A stretch of DNA of 64,000 nucleotides from Selenomonadaceae bacterium (GCA_030523645.1 JAUNIB010000002.1:248001-312000); one strand, 5' to 3'. Numbered from the stretch's first letter, positions 18,147 to 27,788 are shown. The notes: generated by a model from the letters alone, not told the origin. Program-made: numbers and translations.

Positions 18147-19097
18147 TCAGACCTCTTTCTGAAAGCCCGCCAACTCCAGCAGTCTTTCGCAGAGACTTGT
18201 AAAGTCCATGCCCACTGCCGCCGCCGCATCGGGGACAAGGGAGGTCTCCGTCATACCGGGAACTGTATTAATGTCGATGGCGTAAGGCGTATCGTCCTGC
18301 CCCAGCATGAAATCAATCCGGGAAATCCCGGAAAGATCGCAGGCGATAAAGGTTCGCTTTGCCAGTTCCTGTACCCGCTTATTGGCGGCCTCGCTGATGC
18401 GGGCAGGAATTATATGGGTGCTGGCACCCTTCTTGTACTTCGTTTCATAGTCGTAGCTGCCGGTAACGGTAGTAATTTCGATGACAGGCAGTACCTCTGC
18501 CCGTCCGTCACCACCCCACACAGCCGCAGTCAGCTCCGGACCCTCGATGATTTCCTCTGCCAGTACGGTCTTGCCGTAGGAAAAAGCCATTTCCAAGGCC
18601 TCAGACAGTTCCTGTCGGTCGGCTGCCCGATAGACGCCGATGCTTGAGCCCTGCTCCGCCGCCTTAACGATTACCGGGAAGGAAAGGCGCTTCTCCACCC
18701 GGGCAACCTGCTCCGCCCTGTCCTCATAGGAAAAGAGGGACACCGCCGCCGGTGTCGGTATGTCGGCAGCCAGAAGCACAGACTTGGCCGCACATTTATC
18801 CATCGTCACCGATGAGGCCAGCACACCGGAGGATGTATAAGGGATGTCCAGGCAGTCCAGCAGGGCCGCCAGTCTTCCATCTTCCCCGTAAGCTCCGTGC
18901 ATCGCATTGAAAACGATAGCCGGCTCCTCAGCCAAAATCTGCTGCTGGAAGCTCTTCGGCTGAAATTCCAAACCTACTGCGTTATAGCCTTTTTCCTGCA
19001 AGGCCTTTAATATTGCTCCGCCGGAACGGCGGGAAACCTCGGCTTCAGACGAAGGTCCGCCCATTACGACGACGATTTTTCCCTGATTCAATGCCAT
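18147..19097 (-). CDS. ddl: D-alanine-D-alanine ligase
   Basis: ATP-grasp ligase that makes D-Ala-D-Ala for peptidoglycan precursors. Visible are VVMGGPSSEAEVSRRSG, the FNAMHGAYGEDGRLAALLD segment, YTSSGVLASSVTMDK, VIVKAAEQGSSIGVYR, the omega-loop region, and SRIDFM ... AIDINTVPGMTETSL at the metal site. At 316 residues it is full length. GGCGGAGAGATAATC precedes the ATG. It follows murC by 2 bp. No vancomycin-resistance (D-Lac) substitution is apparent, but this would need alignment. Confidence 0.95.
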   Translation of the reverse strand: MALNQGKIVVVMGGPSSEAEVSRRSGGAILKALQEKGYNAVGLEFQPKSFQQQILAEEPAIVFNAMHGAYGEDGRLAALLDCLDIPYTSSGVLASSVTMDKCAAKSVLLAADIPTPAAVSLFSYEDRAEQVARVEKRLSFPVIVKAAEQGSSIGVYRAADRQELSEALEMAFSYGKTVLAEEIIEGPELTAAVWGGDGRAEVLPVIEITTVTGSYDYETKYKKGASTHIIPARISEAANKRVQELAKRTFIACDLSGISRIDFMLGQDDTPYAIDINTVPGMTETSLVPDAAAAVGMDFTSLCERLLELAGFQKEV

Positions 19098-19099
19098 GA

Positions 19100-20482
19100 T
19101 TATCTCTCCGCCTCAAGCATCTCCAGCAGCTCTTCGCCGCTGTTCACAATATCTCCGGCTCCCATCGTCAGGACAAGGTCGCCCGGCTGTACTATCTTCG
19201 CCAGTTCTCCTGCCACATCGGCCCGGTTTTCAACATATACAGGCTTCATCTCTGTCTGAGCCAGTACCGAATCGTAAATTGTCCGGCCGCTTACTCCCTC
19301 GATAGGGTCTTCTCCGGCAGAGTAAATTCCGTTCAGCAGAAGAATATCCGCACCCTTGAAGGCCACGCCGAACTCCTTCGCCAGAAGCTGCGTGCGGCTG
19401 TAGCGGTGGGGCTGGAAGGCTACGATAAGCCGTCCCGGCTTCGTCTGCTTTGCCGCAGAAATCGTGGAGGCTATCTCCGTAGGATGGTGGGCATAGTCAT
19501 CAACAATCCATACGCCCTTCACCCTGCCCTTTGTCTCAAAGCGGCGCTTAGCTCCGTGGAACTCCATCAGGCCGGCTGCCGCCTTCTCGAAGCTGACGCC
19601 CAGCTCTCCGGCTACCGCTATGGTGGCCAGCGCATTGCGGACATTGTGCAGACCGGGGATAAGGAGCTTTGCCTTGCCAAGCATTTCGCCCTTATAGCTT
19701 ACATTAAAGGTTGTCTCGTTTGCTTCGGTGACAATATCGCCGGCCCGGTAATCGCCGTCCTCTATACCGTAGGATACTACAGTCCGATTGACCTGTCCGG
19801 CAATCATTTTCGCTACCTCATTGTCGTAGCAGACCACCACCCGGCCGGTCTTCTCGTCTACGGTCTCCATAAATTCCTTGAATGCGGCCTGTATTTTCTC
19901 TACCGTACCGTAATAATCGAGATGGTCATCCTCTACATTGGTTACTACCGCAATGTGGGGACGGAGCTTCAGGAAAGAGCCGTCACTTTCATCTGCTTCG
20001 GTGACCAGCACATCGCTCTTACCCAGTCTGGCATTGCTGCCGAAATCACGAACAACGCCACCTACGACAGCCGTAGGGTCTACCCCCGCTGCCGTCAGCG
20101 CTACGCCGAGCATAGAGGTCGTGGTAGTCTTGCCGTGGGCACCGGCTACGGCAATGCCCTTTGAAGCATTCAGGAGAAATGCGTTAATGTCGGAGCGATG
20201 GAGTTTCTTTATCCCCAGCTTCTCTGCCGCCAGCACCTCGGGATTATCCGCGCGAATAGCCGTGGAAACGACAATGGCATCCACTGCCTTATCTATTACA
20301 TTCTCGGCCCGATGCTCAGTATAGATTTCTGCACCAGCCGCCGCCAATTCCCGGGTAAGGGGCGTATCGTGCAAGTCAGAGCCGGAGACTGCCCAGCCCT
20401 TGTCCAGCAGAATATGCGCCAGAGCGCTCATGCCCACGCCGCCGATACCGATAAAATGCAGTTTCTTAATTCCCGAAAGCAT
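19100..20482 (-). CDS. murC: UDP-N-acetylmuramate-L-alanine ligase
   Basis: First Mur ligase, adding L-Ala to UDP-MurNAc in the cytoplasm. It contains HFIGIGGVGMSALAHILLD, the P-loop AGAHGKTTTTSMLG, TEADESDGSFL, NVEDDHLDYYG, and the FETKGRVKGVWIVDDYAHHPTEI segment, and ends with LTMGAGDI. The start is the ATG at 20482 with GGGGAGA upstream. The product is about 460 residues. No murB follows it, unlike in many dcw clusters; ddl comes next. Confidence 0.96.
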   Translation of the reverse strand: MLSGIKKLHFIGIGGVGMSALAHILLDKGWAVSGSDLHDTPLTRELAAAGAEIYTEHRAENVIDKAVDAIVVSTAIRADNPEVLAAEKLGIKKLHRSDINAFLLNASKGIAVAGAHGKTTTTSMLGVALTAAGVDPTAVVGGVVRDFGSNARLGKSDVLVTEADESDGSFLKLRPHIAVVTNVEDDHLDYYGTVEKIQAAFKEFMETVDEKTGRVVVCYDNEVAKMIAGQVNRTVVSYGIEDGDYRAGDIVTEANETTFNVSYKGEMLGKAKLLIPGLHNVRNALATIAVAGELGVSFEKAAAGLMEFHGAKRRFETKGRVKGVWIVDDYAHHPTEIASTISAAKQTKPGRLIVAFQPHRYSRTQLLAKEFGVAFKGADILLLNGIYSAGEDPIEGVSGRTIYDSVLAQTEMKPVYVENRADVAGELAKIVQPGDLVLTMGAGDIVNSGEELLEMLEAER

Positions 20483-20525
20483 TGTGATTTCTCCCCACAT
20501 CATTACTTATTAAAACCGGTTTTCA

Positions 20526-21635
20526 CTATTTTCCGGCAATGCCCATTACTATGTCAATAATATCCTTCGCCGCCTGAGGCTTTCCCAGCTTGCGGCTGGC
20601 CTTAGCCATCTGCTTCAGCTGCTTCTCATCGGACAGCAGCTCATCCATGACCTCCAGCAGCTTTGCCCCGGTCAGCTCTCTGTCCAGAATCATCCGACCG
20701 CCGCCGCCGTTCACTACAGCCATAGCGTTATGCTCCTGATGATTCTCTGCCGCATAGGGGTAAGGCACCAGTATCGCTGGGATACCACGGGCTGTCAGCT
20801 CCGCGATGCCGGTAGCACCCGCCCGGAACACAGCCAAATCTGCCGCCGCCAGAGCCAGCGGCATATTGTAGAGATACGGCACCACGCTGATATTTGAGAA
20901 ATTCTCATGGTCGATGCCGCGGTCTTCCAGTTTGCGTATCGTGTCTTCGTATCCCGCGGAGCCGGTCACGTGAAGTATCTGCACCTTGTCATTTTCCGCG
21001 TAACGGTCAATGACATCAATCATGGCATTGTTCAGACTGCGGGCGCCCCGGCTGCCGCCGGAGACCAGCACCGTCAGCTTGTCGGCTCTCAGACCCAGCT
21101 CCTTCAGTCCCTGCTCGCGCTTGGCCGCCATGACCTCATGGCGTATGGGGTTACCGGTATACACCGTCTTTTCCGGCGGGAAGGATTTCACCGCCTCGGT
21201 AGTTCCGGCCGCCACCTTTGTAGCGAATTTCCCCAGCAGCTTGTTGGTGATGCCGGCCACGGCGTTCTGCTCCTGAATGAGAGTGGGAACTCCCAACAGG
21301 GAGGCCGCCAGCAATATTGGGCCGCAGACATAGCCGCCTGTACCGATGGCAACATCCGGAGCAAACTTCCGGACGATATTCATTGCCTCCAAGGTGCCGA
21401 GTCCTGCCTTGACAGCCCGCCACAGATTCACCGGTGTAAGCTTGCGCTCAAAGCCCTGTATATCCACCGTGGAAAAGGGAATATCCTCCTTGGGGATAAT
21501 ATCCGCTTCCAGGCCTGCCGATGTTCCTACATAGAGGAACTCGGCCTCCGGTCTGCGCCGCTTTATTTCGTTTATCAGGGTAATAGCCGGATAGATATGA
21601 CCGCCAGTCCCGCCGCCGGAAACAATGATACGCAA
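20526..21635 (-). CDS. murG: UDP-GlcNAc : undecaprenyl-PP-MurNAc-pentapeptide GlcNAc transferase
   Basis: Membrane-associated GT28 glycosyltransferase that makes lipid II from lipid I. The first glycine loop SGGGTGGHIYPAI, the second GTGGYVCGP, the third SGGSRGARSLN, and the UDP-GlcNAc site RAGATGIAELTARGIPAILVPYPYAAENHQ are all visible. It is 369 residues. It follows murD by 12 bp. In most Firmicutes ftsW sits between murD and murG; here there is no room for it. Confidence 0.96.
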   Translation of the reverse strand: MRIIVSGGGTGGHIYPAITLINEIKRRRPEAEFLYVGTSAGLEADIIPKEDIPFSTVDIQGFERKLTPVNLWRAVKAGLGTLEAMNIVRKFAPDVAIGTGGYVCGPILLAASLLGVPTLIQEQNAVAGITNKLLGKFATKVAAGTTEAVKSFPPEKTVYTGNPIRHEVMAAKREQGLKELGLRADKLTVLVSGGSRGARSLNNAMIDVIDRYAENDKVQILHVTGSAGYEDTIRKLEDRGIDHENFSNISVVPYLYNMPLALAAADLAVFRAGATGIAELTARGIPAILVPYPYAAENHQEHNAMAVVNGGGGRMILDRELTGAKLLEVMDELLSDEKQLKQMAKASRKLGKPQAAKDIIDIVMGIAGK

Positions 21636-21647
21636 GATAATAACCCC

Positions 21648-23060
21648 TTATTTTAATCCATTTACGATTTCCTTGAACACCTTGCCCCGATGTTCAAAGC
21701 CGGTAAACATATCGAAGCTGGCACAAGCCGGAGACAGGAGAACCACATCTCCGGGCTTCGCTGCACTGCGGCACATCTCGACGGCTCTGGCCATATCATA
21801 GCCGGCTTCAAGAATATCCTCCTGAGCAATGCCGCCCTTCAGTGCTTCGCCCTTGAACCGCTCCGCAGCCGCACCAACCAGGACCAGCTTGCTGCACTTT
21901 GCCTTTACAAGCTGCATGAAATCGGTAAGGTCGGTCATCTTATCATCACCGCCGGCAATGAGAAGAATCGGTTCGTTGAAGCTGTCCAGCGCCTTCACTG
22001 TAGAATCGGTATTCGTGGCCTTGGAGTCGTTGTAATACCGTACTCCGTCAAGCTCTCTGACCGGCTCGATGCGATGCTCTACCGGCATGAACTCCCGCAG
22101 CACCTTATTGATCAGCTCGGTATCCACCCCGCCGAAATAAGCAATAGCGGCAGCCGCCAGAGCATTCTCTACATTGTGGCGGCCCTTTATATTCAGTTCC
22201 TCTGCCTTTACGAGAGATACTTCCTTCTCTCCGTCCCGGATTGTGAGGACATCCCCATTCATAAAGGCTGCGTAGTTTTCATTTTCCAGCTTATCCACGG
22301 TGCTGAAGGGGCAGACATTTATGCCCTTATCTTTTGCTCTGGGGATACTGTTCTTCGTCAGTTCGTCATCGAAATTCAGAACGACAAAATCCCCCTCCTC
22401 AGCAGTCTGCTGAGCAAATATCTTCTCTTTCGTCGCCTGATAAACCTCCATCGTCCCATGACGGAGCAGGTGGTCAGGAGTGACATTCAAAATCGCTGAG
22501 ATATGCGGATGGAAGTCATCCGTGGCTTCCATCTGATAGCTGGAAATCTCAGCTACCAGTGTGCCGTCGGCACCGATACGCAGTGCTTCATCCACCAGCG
22601 GCGTACCGATATTGCCGCCGACACCAGTCTTATCCTTGCCGTATTTAGCGGCAAACAGCTCACCGGTGAGGGTGACGGTAGTAGTCTTGCCATTGGTACC
22701 GGTGATAGCATAAAGCGGAGAAGCCGCCAGATGATAGGCCAGCTCTATCTCACTCTCTACATCTATATTCTTCTTAAAAGCCGCCTGAATGAGCGGTACC
22801 CGGCAGGGTACGGCGGGAGAAGCGATAACTCTCGTCACTCCTTCCAGCTGCTCCTCGGACTGAGGCCCAAGCAGAAGCTCAACTCCGGCATCCTTCAGCG
22901 GAGTCAGGTCATCAGTTATCTTATCCTCGGTCTTGCTGTCACTGAGGACTACCTCAGCGCCCATTTTTCTGGCAGTGAGCGCAGCTGCCGTACCGGAGAT
23001 ACCGGCACCGATGACGAGGATTTTCTCCCCGGCGAAATTTTCCTGTAATTCCTTTTCCAT
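21648..23060 (-). CDS. murD: UDP-N-acetylmuramoylalanine-D-glutamate ligase
   Basis: Adds D-Glu to UDP-MurNAc-L-Ala. It contains ILVIGAGISGTAAALTARKMGAEV, the P-loop ITGTNGKTTTVTLTGELF, GNIGTPLVDEAL, EISSYQME, ILNVTPDHLLRHG, and VRYYNDSKATN with LLIAGGDDKMTDL near the C-terminus. I chose the ATG at 23060 (GGAAGA upstream); a TTG at 23075 in frame is an alternative. The product is about 470 residues, normal length. It is separated from mraY by about 30 bp. Confidence 0.95.
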   Translation of the reverse strand: MEKELQENFAGEKILVIGAGISGTAAALTARKMGAEVVLSDSKTEDKITDDLTPLKDAGVELLLGPQSEEQLEGVTRVIASPAVPCRVPLIQAAFKKNIDVESEIELAYHLAASPLYAITGTNGKTTTVTLTGELFAAKYGKDKTGVGGNIGTPLVDEALRIGADGTLVAEISSYQMEATDDFHPHISAILNVTPDHLLRHGTMEVYQATKEKIFAQQTAEEGDFVVLNFDDELTKNSIPRAKDKGINVCPFSTVDKLENENYAAFMNGDVLTIRDGEKEVSLVKAEELNIKGRHNVENALAAAAIAYFGGVDTELINKVLREFMPVEHRIEPVRELDGVRYYNDSKATNTDSTVKALDSFNEPILLIAGGDDKMTDLTDFMQLVKAKCSKLVLVGAAAERFKGEALKGGIAQEDILEAGYDMARAVEMCRSAAKPGDVVLLSPACASFDMFTGFEHRGKVFKEIVNGLK

Positions 23061-23090
23061 GACTGTGTCTTCCAATCCTATTGTGTCCTT

Positions 23091-24080
23091 TTACTTAATG
23101 ATTAAAGCCAATGCCAAAGCCGCAAATATCACACCGGCTGTCCAGAATGTGTAGACGACTCGCGTCTCGCTCCAGCCGCCCAGCTCATAGTGATGATGCA
23201 GCGGGCTCATGCGGAATATTCGCTTGCCGCCGGTCAGCTTGAAATAGGTGACCTGCATCATTACCGACATGGCCTCGGCCACGAAAACGGCGCCGACTAT
23301 TACCAGCAGAAGCTCGGTCTGAGTGAGGATAGCAACTGCCGCCAGAGCGCCGCCCAGCGCCAGTGAGCCGGTATCGCCCATGAATATCTTTGCCGGATGG
23401 TGGTTGAACACCAGGAAGGCCAGGCAGGCCGCCGATACGGCCGCGGAGAAATAAATCAGGTCCTCGTGTCCGGTAATATATGAAATAACGGCATAGGCCG
23501 CCGCTGCAACTGCTACGGTTCCGGAGGCCAGTCCATCGAGGCCGTCCGTAAGGTTTACCGCATTAGTAGTACCTACCAGCACGCAGAGAACGAAAGCGTA
23601 GTAAAGACTGCCGAGGTCGCAGACAACATCTGTCACCGGAATCCAAACGGTAGTCTTCAGGCCAAGGTAGTTGTGACCGATATAGATGACTACAGCTGCC
23701 ATGATTATCTGAGCCAGCAGCTTCTGCTTGGCGGTAAGGCCGAGATTACGTTTCTTTACCACCTTTATGTAGTCATCGGCAAAACCGATGGCAAAATGAC
23801 CAAGCATGACAAATATCGCCAGCAGTGCCTCCGGCTGGAAGCCATCGAGAACGAGAGTACCGATGGCAATGGCCGGTATCATCATCAAGCCGCCCATCGT
23901 TGGGGTTCCGCTCTTTTTCTGATGGCTGGCCGGGCCTTCATCACGGATGCTCTGTCCGTACTTCAGGGCATGAAGCTTCGGTATGAGGTACGGGCCGGAA
24001 ACAAGTACCAGCAAGGCGGTAACCGTCATTGCTATTGCCAGACCTACCGCTATCGATGCCCAATATATATACCAACTCAT
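23091..24080 (-). CDS. mraY: Phospho-N-acetylmuramoyl-pentapeptide transferase
   Basis: Integral membrane enzyme that transfers phospho-MurNAc-pentapeptide to undecaprenyl phosphate to give lipid I. Ten hydrophobic segments can be traced in 329 residues. The family signatures GTPTMGGLMMIP, GFADDYIKVVKKRNLGL (catalytic Asp pair), TTNAVNLTDGLDGLASG, FNHHPAKIFMGDTGSLALGG, and the C-terminal FRMSPLHHHYELGGWSETRVV are intact. It is placed between murF and murD as usual. Confidence 0.97.
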   Translation of the reverse strand: MSWYIYWASIAVGLAIAMTVTALLVLVSGPYLIPKLHALKYGQSIRDEGPASHQKKSGTPTMGGLMMIPAIAIGTLVLDGFQPEALLAIFVMLGHFAIGFADDYIKVVKKRNLGLTAKQKLLAQIIMAAVVIYIGHNYLGLKTTVWIPVTDVVCDLGSLYYAFVLCVLVGTTNAVNLTDGLDGLASGTVAVAAAAYAVISYITGHEDLIYFSAAVSAACLAFLVFNHHPAKIFMGDTGSLALGGALAAVAILTQTELLLVIVGAVFVAEAMSVMMQVTYFKLTGGKRIFRMSPLHHHYELGGWSETRVVYTFWTAGVIFAALALALIIK

Positions 24081-24101
24081 TGTAAAGATTTCACACCATT
24101 C

Positions 24102-25517
24102 TTAAAACATATCGATTATCTTGTCCATCTGCATGCCATGCGAGCCCTTGAAAAGGATGGTATCTCCATCCTGACATATCTCCTTGAGCTTCGCAGCGGC
24201 AGCCTGATGGTCGGGAGCTCGGAAGACCTTATCGGCTTCAAGCCCGGCCATAACAGCGCCTACGGCAACAAAGTAACCCATCTCTCCCCGGGTGATGATG
24301 TAATCAACACCGGTCTCCACGGCCTTCTGCCCCACCTTCTTGTGCGCGGCAACGGAAATATCACCCAGCTCCAGCATATCGCCGAGGACTGCTATTCGAC
24401 GGCTGTCTTTCGCGGTTTCCGCCAGCGTATCCAGAGCCGCTTCCATGGACATGGGGCTTGCATTGTAGGCATCATTGATTATCTTCAGCGTGCCTACCCA
24501 TTTTATCGTCTTTTCAAGGCACTCGAACCGCTGCCCGGTTGCCTTGAAATCCTTCAGAGCCTCAATCATTTCCGTCGGGTCAAGGTGCAGTGCGTAGCCG
24601 GCTGCCAATGCTGCCAGCGCATTGTAGATATTATGACGGCCGGCCAGCGGAAGCTCTACCGGATATTCTTTTTCATCACCGGCAAAGACTGCGGAAAACT
24701 TCGTCAGGAACCCTTCCGACTCGATGGATTCCGGCAAAGCCCGTACTGTGGTCTCGTTCACAATGCCATAGGTGATGACCTTCACCCCCGGCTTGGCTTT
24801 CTCTGCCATAGCCGCTACGAATGTATTGTCACCGTTGAGGATAGCTGTGCCGTTCTCCGGCAGGGCTTCGATGAGCTCCCCTTTTGCCTTGGCGATGTTT
24901 TCCAACGAGCCAAGCAGTTCCATGTGGGTCTCTCCCACATTGGTGACGATACCGATGACCGGCTCCGCCACCGCCGCCAGCTGCTCTATCTGGCCAAGAC
25001 CGCGCATACCCATCTCCACAACAGCCGCGTCATGGTCGGCATCAAGCTGCAGGAGGGTCAGTGGAAGGCCTATTTCATTGTTGAAATTTGCCTCGGTCTT
25101 CAGTGTATTCAGGGCAGAGTTGAGAACGCAGGCCGTGAGGTCCTTGGTAGATGTCTTGCCGTTGGAGCCGGTTACTGCCAGCACCGGGCCGGCAAAATAC
25201 CGACGATAGGCACGGGCAATAGCCTGATAGGCAATGAGAGTATCCTCAACCTTTATGACTACCGGCAGTCCATCGGTCTTTTCCGACGGGCAGTCGCTTC
25301 TTACCAGAACAGCCGCTGCTCCCTGCTCCACGGCCTGACGGGCATAGTCCGCTCCGTCAAACTTCTCGCCCTTCAGGGCTACAAACAGCGCACCGGGAAC
25401 AATCTTCCGGGTATCGGTAACGACGGCGGCAAGCTTCGTATCGGGGCTGCCCTGCAGGGTACCGCCCACGACCTCAGCTATCTCTCCCGCCGTAAATTCA
25501 TGCAATGCTTCAGCCAT
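24102..25517 (-). CDS. murF: UDP-MurNAc-tripeptide : D-Ala-D-Ala ligase
   Basis: Completes the pentapeptide by adding D-Ala-D-Ala. It shows the N-terminal substrate domain (ALFVALKGEKFDGADYARQA), the P-loop VTGSNGKTSTKDLTACVL, NNEIGLPLTLL, EMGMRGLGQIEQLA, TNVGETHMELLGS, and DAYNASPMSMEAAL with GDMLELG. It is 471 residues. It begins 2 bp after murE. It supplies the substrate for MraY, the next gene in the transcript. Confidence 0.96.
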   Translation of the reverse strand: MAEALHEFTAGEIAEVVGGTLQGSPDTKLAAVVTDTRKIVPGALFVALKGEKFDGADYARQAVEQGAAAVLVRSDCPSEKTDGLPVVIKVEDTLIAYQAIARAYRRYFAGPVLAVTGSNGKTSTKDLTACVLNSALNTLKTEANFNNEIGLPLTLLQLDADHDAAVVEMGMRGLGQIEQLAAVAEPVIGIVTNVGETHMELLGSLENIAKAKGELIEALPENGTAILNGDNTFVAAMAEKAKPGVKVITYGIVNETTVRALPESIESEGFLTKFSAVFAGDEKEYPVELPLAGRHNIYNALAALAAGYALHLDPTEMIEALKDFKATGQRFECLEKTIKWVGTLKIINDAYNASPMSMEAALDTLAETAKDSRRIAVLGDMLELGDISVAAHKKVGQKAVETGVDYIITRGEMGYFVAVGAVMAGLEADKVFRAPDHQAAAAKLKEICQDGDTILFKGSHGMQMDKIIDMF

Positions 25518-25519
25518 TA

Positions 25520-27019
25520 TCAGAGTGCTCCTCCCATAAGGGCCTCACGGGCCTGCTCACGATCATCGAAATGGATTGTCTTGTCCTTCAAAATCTGGTA
25601 ATCCTCGTGCCCCTTGCCGGCGATAACCACCATGTCCCCGTCCTCGGCAAGCTTTACCGCCCGGAATATGGCCTCGTGACGGTCTACCAGCACCTCGTAC
25701 CGCTTGCCGGCAATCTTCTCCTCCACGCCGGGGACGATTTCGGAAACGATGAAATCCGGATCCTCGCTGCGGGGATTGTCACTGGTCACGATTACAATGT
25801 CGGCCAGCTCAGCGGCAATGCGGCCCATAATCGGACGCTTCGTCCTGTCTCTGTCACCGCCGCAGCCGAATACTACGATGACCCGCTTCTCGGCAATCTC
25901 TCTGGCGGCCCGCAGGACATTCTCCAGACCGTCCGGAGTATGAGAGTAGTCAACCACGACGCCAAAGTTCTGTCCCATATCAATTGCTTCAAAGCGACCG
26001 GGGACACCCTTGAACAGCGGCAGATTTTCTTCCATTACCTTTACCGGTACGCCCTCGGCCATAGCACAGCCAAAGGCAGCCAGTACATTGTAAACATTAA
26101 ACAGACCGGTAATTCTCAGATTAACCTTCACCTGACCGAACTCACCCTGTACTGCGAAGCTGGCTCCGGTGCCGGTGAGCTTTATATCTACAGCCCGGAG
26201 AGATGCACTCTCATCCTTCACGCTGTAGGTTATATGACCGCACTTGGCATTATCCAGCATCACCTGTCCGGCCGGGTCATCGATATTCACCACAGCCTTT
26301 TTGTTTGGCTTCCTGACGGCTCCGGAGAGGCTGGCAAAGAGCTTCGCCTTCGCCATGCAGTAGTTCTCCATCGTCCCATGGTAGTCGAGATGATCCTGCG
26401 TCAGATTGGAGAAGGCGGCGGTATCGTACTCGCAGCCTTCTACCCTGCCCATATCAAGAGCGTGGGAGGAAACCTCCATTACCACATGGGTGATACCGGC
26501 CTTGTACATTCTCGCCAGCAGCCGCTGCAGGTCGATAATGTTCGGCGTAGTGTTGTGGGTGGGGATGACCTCATCATCAATCATATTCTGAATGGTTCCG
26601 ATAAGACCTACCCGATGACCTGCCGCCTGCAGAAGATGACGGACAAGATAGCTGGTGGTAGTCTTGCCGTTGGTTCCGGTAATACCAACCATCCGCATCT
26701 TCACAGCCGGATAATCGTAAAACCAGGGAACAATAGCCTTCAGGGCCGCATCCATATCCGGTACAGTCAGCACCGAAACATCTTTCGGCAGACCTGCCTC
26801 CTCAGGAGTCTTTGCAGACAGCACCGCTGCAGCACCGTCCTCGATAGCCTTGGGAATAAACTTGTGACCGTCTACATGCAGGCCCTCAATAGCCACGAAC
26901 AGGGCTCCCTCGGTAACCTCACGAGAGTCCTGCACTATATCTTTTATTACCGCATTGGGATTTCCCGTCAGCTTTGCTCCGGGTACTCGCTTCAAAAGCA
27001 TGCCCAGCGTAATATTCAT
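25520..27019 (-). CDS. murE: UDP-MurNAc-dipeptide : meso-2,6-diaminopimelate ligase
   Basis: Adds the third residue of the stem peptide. It shows ALFVAIEGLHVDGHKFIPKAI, the P-loop ITGTNGKTTTSYLVRHLL, TTPNIIDLQRLLARM, EVSSHALDMGRVEG, FSNLTQDHLDYHGTMENY, and VVVDYSHTPDGLENVL. The DNPR motif (VTSDNPRSEDP) points to meso-diaminopimelate rather than lysine as substrate. The start at 27019 follows AAGGAGGCAGTGAAA. It is 499 residues. It opens the second transcript of the cluster, after a terminator that follows ftsL. The 3' neighbour is murF. Confidence 0.96.
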   Translation of the reverse strand: MNITLGMLLKRVPGAKLTGNPNAVIKDIVQDSREVTEGALFVAIEGLHVDGHKFIPKAIEDGAAAVLSAKTPEEAGLPKDVSVLTVPDMDAALKAIVPWFYDYPAVKMRMVGITGTNGKTTTSYLVRHLLQAAGHRVGLIGTIQNMIDDEVIPTHNTTPNIIDLQRLLARMYKAGITHVVMEVSSHALDMGRVEGCEYDTAAFSNLTQDHLDYHGTMENYCMAKAKLFASLSGAVRKPNKKAVVNIDDPAGQVMLDNAKCGHITYSVKDESASLRAVDIKLTGTGASFAVQGEFGQVKVNLRITGLFNVYNVLAAFGCAMAEGVPVKVMEENLPLFKGVPGRFEAIDMGQNFGVVVDYSHTPDGLENVLRAAREIAEKRVIVVFGCGGDRDRTKRPIMGRIAAELADIVIVTSDNPRSEDPDFIVSEIVPGVEEKIAGKRYEVLVDRHEAIFRAVKLAEDGDMVVIAGKGHEDYQILKDKTIHFDDREQAREALMGGAL

Positions 27020-27133
27020 TTTCACTGCCTCCTTATATCGACAGTACGGCAATGTACTGTTCTTCCGAAATTATTATTATATTACCGTTTATTGAAAATA
27101 ACACGGAAAAATTTTCCGACTCCTATTAATATT

Positions 27134-27161
27134 AAAAAAGGGGCGGGGATTTCCCTCCCCT
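27134..27161 (-). terminator. Terminator between ftsL and murE
   Basis: On the minus strand AGGGGAGGGA pairs with TCCCCGCCCCT across a two-base loop and is followed by TTTTTT. It lies about 40 bp after the ftsL stop and about 115 bp before murE, at the place where ftsI usually stands. It suggests that mraZ-rsmH-ftsL and murE-...-sbp are separate transcripts or are joined by partial read-through. Confidence 0.8.
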
Positions 27162-27198
27162 ACTCGTCAAAAGAAATAGGATTCAATCTGAAAGCCAC

Positions 27199-27729
27199 TC
27201 ATTCTGTTTTCGGTTTGGCGGTCTTGGCGGTGTCTCCCTTTTCTGAGGAGAAGTACGCACTTTCCGGGACAATCATTCCCAGCTTGGCAGTAGCCAGTTC
27301 CTTGATACGCTGAGGAGATTTCAGATGGGCAATCTCCACCCGTAGTGCCTCGTTCTCCTTCTCCATTCGGGAAGCCTGACGGCGAAGTTCAGCCATCTGA
27401 TAGCCGCGCTCCGCGCTGATTCCCCGATGTATAGCCAGTCCCATGGAAAGGATGGCAATGAGGACGAACAGCACGAGGCAGCGATTGCGCAAATCAGCAT
27501 TTACCGTTGCCGCCGAGGGTCGCTCCTCCTCACGGGAACGGGGTCTGCTGTCCCGCTTCAGTGACGGCTCACTTCTGAGCGCATCATCTACCACATTTGG
27601 CAAATCACGGTAATGATAAGCTCCCGAACTGCTGTAGCTGTACCGGGCGGCTCCATAGGTGCCGTCGGCAACCTCATATTCTTCATCGTAGTCGTATTGG
27701 TCATCCTGACGCCAACGCTCCGCTGCCAT
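27199..27729 (-). CDS. ftsL: FtsL-like septum protein
   Basis: Bitopic division protein that pairs with DivIC/FtsB and FtsQ. About 85 acidic and Tyr-rich cytoplasmic residues come first (DQYDYDEEYEVADG), then a membrane helix (CLVLFVLIAILSMGLAIH), then a leucine-zipper coiled coil (AELRRQASRMEKENEALRVEI) and the FtsL tail IKELATAKLGMIVPE. I start at 27729 after GAGAGGTAGAAATT. At about 176 residues it is longer than FtsL of rods because of the N-terminal domain. FtsL diverges strongly, so the call rests on position after rsmH plus topology. Confidence 0.85.
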   Translation of the reverse strand: MAAERWRQDDQYDYDEEYEVADGTYGAARYSYSSSGAYHYRDLPNVVDDALRSEPSLKRDSRPRSREEERPSAATVNADLRNRCLVLFVLIAILSMGLAIHRGISAERGYQMAELRRQASRMEKENEALRVEIAHLKSPQRIKELATAKLGMIVPESAYFSSEKGDTAKTAKPKTE

Positions 27730-27788
27730 AATTTCTACCTCTCCCTGATACATCAATTTATCTTATCTGCTCATCCCTGAGCAGTGCT

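Noticed and set aside
23673..27313. Two plus-strand frames of about 600 codons each
   Set aside because: They are antisense to mraY, murF and murE, which are certain. No start signal and no protein-like domains.
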